A DNA stretch of 64,000 bases from NCBI RefSeq assembly GCF_021440085.1, contig NZ_JAKCPW010000018.1:37836-101835 (forward strand), written 5' to 3'. This DNA is from Dyadobacter sp. CY261 (GTDB taxonomy: Bacteria; Bacteroidota; Bacteroidia; Cytophagales; Spirosomataceae). A program made the position numbers and the translations under genes. The notes beneath the pieces are model-generated. The model was not told where the DNA came from. It searched no databases and was given only the letters and a program-made list of their open reading frames with translations. This document shows positions 35,710 through 43,159 of the stretch, in pieces. Position 1 is the stretch's first letter, and the number at the start of each line of letters is the position of its first letter.

Positions 35710-35792
35710 AAAGAGGAGAACAAAGGGGTTAACTGTGGCAAGCTAACCCTTTTGATTCATTTCGACAACAAGTGAATTATTAACAAAATAGC

Positions 35793-36479
35793 CTAAACAA
35801 GCGGCTTGACAGACCCCTTCATGGCCCCCACCGTCGATCTGCTCTTCCGCGGTACGTATTTTCTTGGCGTTCCGACGTACTCGTCGAACAGCCAGGAGAC
35901 CGCATTGATCACCACCTTCCATCGGCTCTGGAAGCACAAAAATGACGAAAAGGAATGCCCAGAAAGATCAGTGACCTGCCCCGCGAAAAGATCGATGGTC
36001 ATCACCTCGCGATATAGGCTCACAATGGATTCTGTTTTAGCCCCTCCCAGCAGGAATTGCTTGCCTGAAAGAATTGCAAACCATATCGATGCGCAGTAAA
36101 CCTGGATCCTTGTCGCATGCGTCTTCGATCGGGCATCGAGCCAGATGCCGGTGATTTCGGCGGTCTGGTCAAATTGAATGCCGAACTGCTCCGTAAACGC
36201 AGCCAGTTGCGACTGGTTGAACGGCTCAAGATACCTTAGCTGCCCGGTAGTATTGATGATAAATCCTCCGAGTACGTTCCCGCGATGAAAGGCTATATAC
36301 ACACGGGCGCTTCTAAGATAATCCAGGCTGACGACACTGCCACCGACGGTCTGGTAGCGTTGCTGATACCATAGCAGATCATCTTCACTGCGCAGGCGGA
36401 CAAACTGAACAAGTTTTTGGTGAAACGGGCGACGGGCCGGTTTGGCCGTCAGGGCGGGGATTGGATGTTGTGCTTGCAT
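35793..36479 (-). CDS. Hypothetical protein, acyltransferase-like
   Basis: 228 aa, no signal peptide. I do not recognise a named family. The pattern of an N-terminal part with ARVYIAFHRGNVLGGFIINTTG, then ITGIWLDA and GKQFLLGGAKTESIVSLYREV, resembles GNAT/FemAB-like folds, but no clear acetyl-CoA loop (Q/RxxGxG/A) is seen. A basic C-terminus (RKYVPRKSRS) follows. It is 65 bp downstream of the pseudo-matrixin lipoprotein on the same strand and is probably the last gene of the sigma-factor operon. Confidence 0.5.
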   Translation of the reverse strand: MQAQHPIPALTAKPARRPFHQKLVQFVRLRSEDDLLWYQQRYQTVGGSVVSLDYLRSARVYIAFHRGNVLGGFIINTTGQLRYLEPFNQSQLAAFTEQFGIQFDQTAEITGIWLDARSKTHATRIQVYCASIWFAILSGKQFLLGGAKTESIVSLYREVMTIDLFAGQVTDLSGHSFSSFLCFQSRWKVVINAVSWLFDEYVGTPRKYVPRKSRSTVGAMKGSVKPLV

Positions 36480-36544
36480 GGAACAAATCGGGTTTGATTT
36501 GTTCGTCTATGCAGCGGCTCAAAAACGTTACACGCCGGGGAGAA

Positions 36545-37987
36545 TCAGGGGTTGTATTTGTAAAGCGTTTCGGTATTCCAGCACATGTATACACGACGCG
36601 CGATGGCAAACGAGAAGTAAGGCGAGCCGAGGTTCTCGGTAAAGGGTTTGCACAATGTCCACTCGCGTCCATTTGAGAAACGCCATAGTTGCGCGGAGAA
36701 TGGCCTGTAAATAAACCCGCTTCCCCTCGAAGAAAATGTATGGAGGATGCCATTGATCCCGAGTGGCGGCACCTTTTCCCACGGACCGGCAGACGTACCG
36801 GGCATGAAACGCCAGTAATAGTTGTTGGTCAGCAAATAGGCTGAGGGCTCCACCGAAAACGTGGGGATGTTGGATAGTTTTGTGAAAGTCCCGGATCCGG
36901 GCAAATCAAACGCGGGATCGTGGATCCATTTATCCAGTGCGGGATCGTAGGCTATCACCTGCCAATTTCCGTTCCTAGACGCGCTCGATACCATATATCC
37001 TTTTCCCTCAAGCCCAAAACTCTGGGCATCAGAAACCATTAGGGGACAATCGGCGACAGCCCGCCAGCTATCCTGCATGGTTCCCGCGGCAGCTACGTAT
37101 TCCCAGAACTTCCCTGGTTTTGTCGTGTACAGGTTGCCCGCATACATGCGCTCGCCTATGCTGAATGTGATAATGGTCTGCACGTTGTTTTTCACCACTT
37201 CGCCCGGAAAAGACTTTCGCACAATCCAGTTGGCAGTGGTCGACGAAGGGTCAAACTCCATCACTTTATTGGTCCCGCTCAGCATATCGATGATCAGAAA
37301 ACCCTTGTTCTGGTTACTAAAAGTAGCCCTCAGCCTCGGCAAGTCAGAGTTTGTCAGCAGCACCTGCGTATTCACCCTCGCCCACTCGTCGCAAGGCTGG
37401 TCGTACACCGCGCTGATCGCATTGCTGTCGGACCTGGTCAATGCCAATATCCCGTAGGCATAGTCGGGATTCATTGCCGCTTCACCATCGCTGCTGTCCC
37501 GGAGCCCAAGGGCCACTCCCATATGGTACAGTAAAACCCGTTGCAGTATGGGGAGTGTCCAGCTGTACGATTGACGAAGCAGGATTGCGCAAGTGCCGTC
37601 GTTGTTCCGTCTCAAGGCACCGAGCGCCAGGAGCGACTGACTGAACAGCCCCTCGTCCGTGGGCCGTTTTTTAAAAGCCGCCGAATCGGTAAAGGTCACG
37701 GTGATCGCGGGTACCCGCCCGTCGGCGTCCGACACGTCCAGGTACCCGTGTGCGCCGCCCCAAATATTGGCCACATTTTGCAGCGCCGCTTGTTGCGATG
37801 CCTGATCTATTCCCGCGACATAGTTGGTCAGCCTGAATAAAATGGTACACGATCCGAACCGACGTTCGGACGTGACGTTGTCATTGGCGCCCAGCAACAG
37901 CTCGGGGCTCATTTCAGGGTATCGGGATTGGCAGCCCAATGCCGCGGCCAGCATGGTCAAGAGCAGGTAATGCAGGGTACTTCGCAT
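36545..37987 (-). CDS. Lipoprotein with degenerate matrixin (M10) domain and kelch-like repeats
   Basis: 480 aa from ATG 37985-37987, 2 bp after the M48 gene; the open frame extends 47 codons upstream but inside the previous gene. Lipobox AAALGC (Cys19). Residues 60-178 follow a matrixin plan: NVANIWGGAHGYLDVSD, PAITVTFTDS, then YHMGVALGLRD (154-164) at the place of the zinc motif HExGHALGLGH, and a Met-turn-like AMNPDY (172-176). All three zinc His and the catalytic Glu are lost (H to Y, E to H, H to V, H to D), so it cannot be a working metalloprotease. Residues about 185-480 look like kelch-type beta-propeller repeats (GKGYMVSS, WEKVPPLG). Likely a surface binding protein. Confidence 0.68.
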   Translation of the reverse strand: MRSTLHYLLLTMLAAALGCQSRYPEMSPELLLGANDNVTSERRFGSCTILFRLTNYVAGIDQASQQAALQNVANIWGGAHGYLDVSDADGRVPAITVTFTDSAAFKKRPTDEGLFSQSLLALGALRRNNDGTCAILLRQSYSWTLPILQRVLLYHMGVALGLRDSSDGEAAMNPDYAYGILALTRSDSNAISAVYDQPCDEWARVNTQVLLTNSDLPRLRATFSNQNKGFLIIDMLSGTNKVMEFDPSSTTANWIVRKSFPGEVVKNNVQTIITFSIGERMYAGNLYTTKPGKFWEYVAAAGTMQDSWRAVADCPLMVSDAQSFGLEGKGYMVSSASRNGNWQVIAYDPALDKWIHDPAFDLPGSGTFTKLSNIPTFSVEPSAYLLTNNYYWRFMPGTSAGPWEKVPPLGINGILHTFSSRGSGFIYRPFSAQLWRFSNGREWTLCKPFTENLGSPYFSFAIARRVYMCWNTETLYKYNP

Positions 37988-37989
37988 GG

Positions 37990-39639
37990 TTACCACAGGC
38001 GGTATGCCAGATCGAGGGTGAATGTATGTTGAAATGCCCGGACTTGCTGGGCGGCACGTTCGCGGTAGCGCACCGGTTGCGGACTGTAATTCAGCCACAC
38101 CCGGAAATGCCCCCTTGTACTGAACCATTTCGACGAGCCCCAGCCCAGGCCCAGGACGGGGGCCACAGAGGGGGTTAACTGGGGCTTCTCGGGAATGCCG
38201 CTGCTGAAATTCGCATTGGTATAATGCAGGGAAAGCGGAAACTGGCCCGAAAACCCCGCGCTTGCCAGGAAACCGGACGAGGACGACTGGTACCTATGCT
38301 TCCGCTTAAGCCGGCTGAACACATAGCGCGGCTGTATCTGCAACTGCGTGATCTGAAAATCCTCCACTTTCTGGACTGGCCCGCCCGCTTCCGTCAGCGT
38401 CCCGAATTGATGGTAATTAAGGCGAAAATCCGTTTCAACATGATGGCTTCTGTACCATTTACCCATACCTATCCGCAAACCCGCCGAGCCTCCCAGGCCC
38501 GTGGTAGTCGGCACCGGCTTCCCCTCCCTTCTGAAATGCTGCTGCTGCACCTGCATTCCGCCCACCACTTCCAGGTACACGCCCCGCTTCCTGTTCGCCT
38601 CCTCCCATTCCAACCGCTCCTCTTTGGAAAACGCACGCGAGGCCTCCTCGTCCGCCGTGACAATGAGGTAGTCATAAAAACTCAATACATCCCTCTCGAA
38701 ACCGATTCTTACGGTCGAATCAATGGTGACGGAAGTCAGCAGGTTTCCTCTCAAACGGCTTCCAATGCCTTTTGCCATTTGCTTTCGCATGAAGAAACTG
38801 GGGTGGTCGTAGCTGTTTTCGTTATGCTCGTCGATAGTGGTTGGGGACGATTCGTTGTAGGCCGCAATGAGATCGTCGAAAAGCCTGTCGGTGTCCATGA
38901 GGCCGCGTATCCTGGAAACCATCCACAAAGCCAGAATATCCGCTTCCAGTTCCTGCACCTTTCCCCTGGGCGATTCCCTGACGACCCCGGGCTTCTTCTT
39001 ATTCCTTTGCTTTGCGGATGCCGGTTTCGGCTCCTTAGTGTCATTATTTTGATAGGGTGTTTCCGTTAAGCCGAGGGCTGTTTTGTCCCTGACTGTATAT
39101 TTGAAATAGGTGTGGCCGAGCATATGATGGGCGATTTCGTGGGCGATCAGGAATGCTTCGCTTCCGCTCTGGTTCCTTTTTGCCACCCGGTCCATGAAAT
39201 CCGTGTTGTAAAAAATGTAACGCCTGTCTTCCTGGCGCTTTTGTACCAAACCGTTCGATAACCGTTCCGTAATCTCAATCTGGCACATTCCCGCTGAAAT
39301 CAGGTCGCCGGCACAGGCAAAGGGCAGCAGCGTGATCACCGGAGGCGATCGAAAAAGCTTTCGAAAACTATCAATGGCCGTAAGGGCGTTCTTAGAATCA
39401 TAGAAATGCCGTTGATTGCCCGTCACCGCATTGCAGCCGCAGGCCTCCGTCTTGCCAGGCGATTGCGCCATGCTGCCCGATACACAGGCAATCAGAACGA
39501 AAAACAACGCGGCCAGTCCCCAATTTAACGCACCTCCGTTAGCGCCGTAACGCTCTTTTGGCCCTTTCTGATCTCGTACACACGGGTCCCGGAATTCAAC
39601 AGATAAATGCCGTGCTGCGAGGAAGGAAGGATGTACCAT
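37990..39639 (-). CDS. M48-like metalloprotease fused to an outer-membrane beta-barrel
   Basis: 549 aa from ATG 39637-39639. Hydrophobic segment 39-57 ending SMAQ acts as signal. Zinc motif HEIAHH at 167-172 (HExxH), third ligand probably Glu230 in VQELEAD, then Arg-rich helices. From about 305 on, alternating-hydrophobic strands (YLEVVGGMQVQQQHF, RIGMGKWYRSHHVETDFRL, QPRYVFSRLKRKHRY, FTLDLAYRLW with terminal aromatic) look like an outer-membrane barrel. The chosen ATG overlaps the anti-sigma gene by 115 bp; a shorter start near 39530, without ATG, GTG or TTG in a good place, is likely but unresolved. Likely an outer-membrane-anchored protease. M48 with a barrel is unusual. Confidence 0.7.
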   Translation of the reverse strand: MVHPSFLAARHLSVEFRDPCVRDQKGPKERYGANGGALNWGLAALFFVLIACVSGSMAQSPGKTEACGCNAVTGNQRHFYDSKNALTAIDSFRKLFRSPPVITLLPFACAGDLISAGMCQIEITERLSNGLVQKRQEDRRYIFYNTDFMDRVAKRNQSGSEAFLIAHEIAHHMLGHTYFKYTVRDKTALGLTETPYQNNDTKEPKPASAKQRNKKKPGVVRESPRGKVQELEADILALWMVSRIRGLMDTDRLFDDLIAAYNESSPTTIDEHNENSYDHPSFFMRKQMAKGIGSRLRGNLLTSVTIDSTVRIGFERDVLSFYDYLIVTADEEASRAFSKEERLEWEEANRKRGVYLEVVGGMQVQQQHFRREGKPVPTTTGLGGSAGLRIGMGKWYRSHHVETDFRLNYHQFGTLTEAGGPVQKVEDFQITQLQIQPRYVFSRLKRKHRYQSSSSGFLASAGFSGQFPLSLHYTNANFSSGIPEKPQLTPSVAPVLGLGWGSSKWFSTRGHFRVWLNYSPQPVRYRERAAQQVRAFQHTFTLDLAYRLW

Positions 39640-40196
39640 GACTTTTGAGGGCTTATTTTATACAATTTGAGGGTGTCTCCCGGCCATTCGTACGCCGGAC
39701 CAAAATGCCAGAAAACCTTGTTTTCATCGCTGAACGCCACCGTCACTGAGTCGCCCGTGATCGCTTCGGCGTCATCTTCGCTGAACGACGAGTTGGGATC
39801 CTTGCTGTATTCCACATTCATATAATCGGGAGGACCGGGTTGCAGTAGCAGCCAATAAAACCCAATCAAGACAACGAGCATGGCCAAACCTAGTACCGCC
39901 CGCAATTCCGTTCTCGTCCTTTCGTAGAACAACGCACCGAAAAGCGTCGGGAATTGCCGCTGGCGGGTGTTCAATTTTTGCTGCCGATCGGCTTTTTGCA
40001 AAAGCGCATTCACCTCGCTTTCGACCGCATCGGAATGCCCCAATGCCACAAGCCCTTCGCTCAGAAGCATGAAGGCCAGCAGTTGATCTTTGTACCGGGG
40101 GTCCGAAGCAAGTCTGCTTTCGATTTGCTCGCGTTCCTCCTCGGAAATAGTCCCTTTCAGATAATTTTCCCAGCCATCAATGTCACGTTCATCCAT
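39525..40196 (-). CDS. Anti-sigma-factor-like single-pass membrane protein
   Basis: 223 aa. An N-terminal helical part (1-75; GWENYLKGTISEEEREQIESRL) resembles the sigma-binding domain of anti-sigma factors but lacks the zinc HxxxCxxC. TM helix at about 101-118 (VLGLAMLVVLIGFYWLLL), then a periplasmic beta-rich domain (120-223). It overlaps the sigma-factor gene by 8 bp, the usual translational coupling of a sigma/anti-sigma pair. Its periplasmic part could sense the envelope state and release the sigma factor. Confidence 0.78.
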   Translation of the reverse strand: MDERDIDGWENYLKGTISEEEREQIESRLASDPRYKDQLLAFMLLSEGLVALGHSDAVESEVNALLQKADRQQKLNTRQRQFPTLFGALFYERTRTELRAVLGLAMLVVLIGFYWLLLQPGPPDYMNVEYSKDPNSSFSEDDAEAITGDSVTVAFSDENKVFWHFGPAYEWPGDTLKLYKISPQKSWYILPSSQHGIYLLNSGTRVYEIRKGQKSVTALTEVR

Positions 40197-41133
40197 TGGC
40201 TCCGAGTTTTTTGAGCCTGTCTTCCAGCATGGCCTTTACCTGGGTTCCGGCCTCATGGCTGTTAAGTATCTCGATGATCTGGGGGATACTGCTATTCGAG
40301 AGCTCCGCCAGGCACCGGTTCTTGGTCTGACGAAGCGTACCTTCTTTATCCGTGCCGCTTTCAAAAGCCATTTGGGCCATGGTTTTGGGAGCGGCTCCTT
40401 TATGCCTGATATCTAATAGTGAGTCAGGATAGGTGTCTAACTCCAGCGTTTTCGGATCGACATTTAGAAGAGCCGCCATTTTTGCCTCGTCCCATCCATA
40501 ATATGTGAGGAGCAATTCCCTGCAACGGGGCTTCAATGCATAAAACTCGGCCGCGACTATCAGGTTGATTTCCACAATCATTTGAATCTGATCTTCGCCG
40601 GGCTTTCCAGCCTCCTGATGGGCTACAAACGGATTAACCGCTTTTCCTTTCGTGTCCTTTCGGTAGGATTCCAGATAGAGATTGGTACAAACCGAAGCCA
40701 GATAATTTGTGAGCGAACTGTAAAGCTCGAAAGACTTCTGGGTTTTCGCCCTGATTGTAAAAATTTCGATTGCCCTTCCTACGATATCCTCCACTTCTTC
40801 TTTGGGCTGCCTCTGGTCAATCTTGAAAACAATGGATTTCAGGCGGTTCCAGAGATCAGTGTAGCCGTCGTAAACCATTCTAGGCGACTCACCCCGCACA
40901 AGCAACAGAAAGCATTGATCTTTGTAAAGTGACTCGATCAAATGATCGGCATTTTCGGGCGTGCGAGTGCGCGCGATCCATACGAAAGACGTTGCGGTAC
41001 TGCGAGCGAGCTTCGATTTGTGCTCTTTGTTCGGTGGCTTGTCAAAGCGCAGGCATTGGGTTTCGACCTGCTTCCGAATAGATGATTCGGCCCTGTAACC
41101 TTCCCAAATTTTACGCAAATCTGAACTTTTCAT
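40189..41133 (-). CDS. Divergent sigma-70-family (ECF-like) RNA polymerase sigma factor
   Basis: 314 aa from ATG 41131-41133 (the open frame reaches 41205). Longer than usual ECF factors (170-200 aa). Residues 85-165 fit region 2: DIVGRAIEIFTIRAK, YSSLTNYLASVCTNLYLESYRKD. Residues 195-280 fit region 4: LKPRCRELLLTYYGWDEAKMAALL, with a 35-residue insertion before TLRQTKNRCLAEL. An N-terminal extension (1-85) is basic. Gene order with the overlapping anti-sigma-like gene supports the call. It probably controls its own operon and envelope genes. Confidence 0.72.
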   Translation of the reverse strand: MKSSDLRKIWEGYRAESSIRKQVETQCLRFDKPPNKEHKSKLARSTATSFVWIARTRTPENADHLIESLYKDQCFLLLVRGESPRMVYDGYTDLWNRLKSIVFKIDQRQPKEEVEDIVGRAIEIFTIRAKTQKSFELYSSLTNYLASVCTNLYLESYRKDTKGKAVNPFVAHQEAGKPGEDQIQMIVEINLIVAAEFYALKPRCRELLLTYYGWDEAKMAALLNVDPKTLELDTYPDSLLDIRHKGAAPKTMAQMAFESGTDKEGTLRQTKNRCLAELSNSSIPQIIEILNSHEAGTQVKAMLEDRLKKLGANG

Positions 41134-41533
41134 TAATGAGCAGGGAGCATTTAAGATCCTCTCTTCATTCAGCTGCAATTTTATCACACATAGGACCGAT
41201 ACCAAATTTAGAAGATTTACAATAACCCAAGCTCTCTGTTTTTAAATATTTTTTGTAAAATTTTCGTCCCCCCGACAGCCCGCCCGGTTTGCATTCATTG
41301 AAGCGCGACACGACCACAGTACTTTAACCATCCAGCTATGAACCCTAACGGCACGGGAAGCCAGTGTCATCCGCAACACATCGAAGTCTTTAAACACCTG
41401 AATTACTTTTGTACTATATTGTCACCAAATGCTAAAACATAAGCTAATCCTTTGTCTTTAAACACTTAAAGCCAAAGCTTTTGTAGATCAACTTCCAACC
41501 GCTTTCACCCTATTCTAATCGCAGTTTAGCCGA
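41134..41533. promoter_or_regulatory. Divergent promoter region of sigma-factor operon and AraC-type gene
   Basis: 400 bp without a gene. It must carry the promoter of the minus-strand sigma operon and of the plus-strand regulator. TACTTTTG at 41404-41411 fits the Bacteroidota -7 element TAnnTTTG for the plus strand, but no clean -33 TTTG was seen at the usual distance. Nothing else stands out. Confidence 0.4.
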
Positions 41534-42562
41534 ATGAGCGTTCCCTTCGAAATTTTACTCTTGATGAGCGGGGCCGGTGCCCTGCAAAGTGCCTTGTTTA
41601 GCCTGTATCTTTTTACCCTGAGAAAGAGCAGAAACCTGGCTACTATTCTACTCGGGCTTCTGCTGCTGGCATTTGCAATCAAAATGCTCAAATCCGTGGT
41701 TTACTACTTTTCCGAGCATCATCAAGTGTCGACCATACTGATGAATTGGGGCTTCGGGGCTAATCTGGCTATTTATCCCTTACTTTATTTATACCTCAAT
41801 TCGTTCTTTGACAAGGCGTACCGGATCAATGGGTGGAAGCATTTTCTTCACTTTATTCCAACCATTATCGTCATTGTTCTCAGCCCATTTATCTCCGATT
41901 ATTTCTGGATGAAACAGCAGGGATATGCCATTTCACTCTGGACAGCTGCTTTTTACATCCCGGTTTGCTTGCGGGTCATCTACAAGCATTATCACAAAAT
42001 AAACCGTGCACAAAAAATTTGGGTGCTAAGCCTCACACTCGGAATTACAGTAGTTTGGGTAGGCTATTTTACAAACTACATGCTTGGGCTGGTAAACTAC
42101 ATTACGGGCCCGGTGTCATTCTCCTTTCTGATGTACTTTCTAACATACCTGAGTCTTAAAAGAACTGAAGTAGTCATTCCCTGCGAGCGATACAAAAACT
42201 CAGCTTATACTAACCCGCAGATTGATGATTGTTATACAAAATTACAGGCTTTGCTAATCCACCAGCAACCCCATAGAGATGCCGCTATGACACTGCCTAA
42301 AATGGCCAGTCTACTGAATGTTACACCTCATCTGCTATCTGAAACCATTAATTCACGAGCTCAGCAAACCTTTCCGGATTATATCAACAGCTTTCGGATT
42401 GAGCAGGCCCAACGGCTGCTACAAGACCCTGCTTATGACAACAAAAAAATAACCGAGATCGCCTATGAAACAGGCTACAATAGCATATCGGCTTTTAATG
42501 CAGCGTTTAAAAAAAACACCCACATGACCCCGTCGGCCTTTCGCAAGGCAAACAGTAAGTGA
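41534..42562 (+). CDS. AraC-family regulator with N-terminal membrane domain
   Basis: 342 aa. About seven TM helices in residues 1-205 (ILLLMSGAGALQSALFSLYL and later segments), then a cytoplasmic linker and an AraC HTH domain (about 240-340): LPKMASLLNVTPHLLSETIN, YINSFRIEQAQRLLQDPAYDNKK and TEIAYETGYNSISAFNAAFKKNTHMTPSAFR. A membrane-bound one-component regulator. It precedes iorA/iorB by 122 bp on the same strand, so it is probably their regulator. Confidence 0.9.
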   Translation: MSVPFEILLLMSGAGALQSALFSLYLFTLRKSRNLATILLGLLLLAFAIKMLKSVVYYFSEHHQVSTILMNWGFGANLAIYPLLYLYLNSFFDKAYRINGWKHFLHFIPTIIVIVLSPFISDYFWMKQQGYAISLWTAAFYIPVCLRVIYKHYHKINRAQKIWVLSLTLGITVVWVGYFTNYMLGLVNYITGPVSFSFLMYFLTYLSLKRTEVVIPCERYKNSAYTNPQIDDCYTKLQALLIHQQPHRDAAMTLPKMASLLNVTPHLLSETINSRAQQTFPDYINSFRIEQAQRLLQDPAYDNKKITEIAYETGYNSISAFNAAFKKNTHMTPSAFRKANSK

Positions 42563-42684
42563 GCCGGCAGCTTACTGATTTATAAACTCGTCAGACTAAA
42601 CTATACATTTTGTAGCCTCATACCCAATTCGTTTCCCTATTTGCGGCCATCCAGGGCACACCTGCTAACCAACTGCGCAGTACA

Positions 42685-43152
42685 ATGGGAAAATACACTA
42701 TTACTGTCAACCACACTAAATATGAGGTTGAAGCCGAACCGAATGTCCCGCTTCTATGGGTGCTTCGTGACTACCTGGGACTAAAGGGGACCAAGTTTGG
42801 GTGCGGAATCGCGGCGTGTGGCGCCTGCACCGTTCATTTGGATGGCTCACCAGTCAGATCGTGTCAAATGCAACTTGCTGCGATTCCCACAAACTCGAAA
42901 ATTACGACGATTGAAGGCATTGCTGGGGACGGGCTTCATCCGGTTCAACAAGCATGGATCGCCCTTCAGGTACCGCAGTGCGGCTATTGCCAGTCCGGAC
43001 AAATCATGACGACGGTGGCATTGTTAGCACAAAACCCTAAACCCTCGGACCAGGATATTGATGCTGCATTGACAGGTAATCTCTGTCGATGCGGAACCTA
43101 TGACCGGATCCGGCAAGCAATCCACCTGGCGGCTCAGCATATTAATCACTAA
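42685..43152 (+). CDS. iorA: (2Fe-2S)-binding subunit of a xanthine-oxidase-family hydroxylase (IorA-like)
   Basis: 155 aa, the family's usual length. Plant-type cluster: Cys40, Cys45, Cys48 and Cys60 in FGCGIAACGACT. Second cluster: Cys99, Cys102, Cys134 and Cys136 in QCGYCQSGQ and NLCRCGTYD. It passes electrons from the molybdenum site in isoquinoline 1-oxidoreductase/aldehyde-dehydrogenase-type enzymes. The large subunit follows after 7 bp; no FAD subunit is present, as expected for this two-subunit type. The physiological electron acceptor is not encoded nearby. Confidence 0.94.
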   Translation: MGKYTITVNHTKYEVEAEPNVPLLWVLRDYLGLKGTKFGCGIAACGACTVHLDGSPVRSCQMQLAAIPTNSKITTIEGIAGDGLHPVQQAWIALQVPQCGYCQSGQIMTTVALLAQNPKPSDQDIDAALTGNLCRCGTYDRIRQAIHLAAQHINH

Positions 43153-43159
43153 GGCAACT

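Noticed and set aside
38224..39069. 281-codon plus-strand open frame opposite the M48-barrel gene
   Set aside because: Shadow frame; the minus strand has HEIAHH and barrel features.
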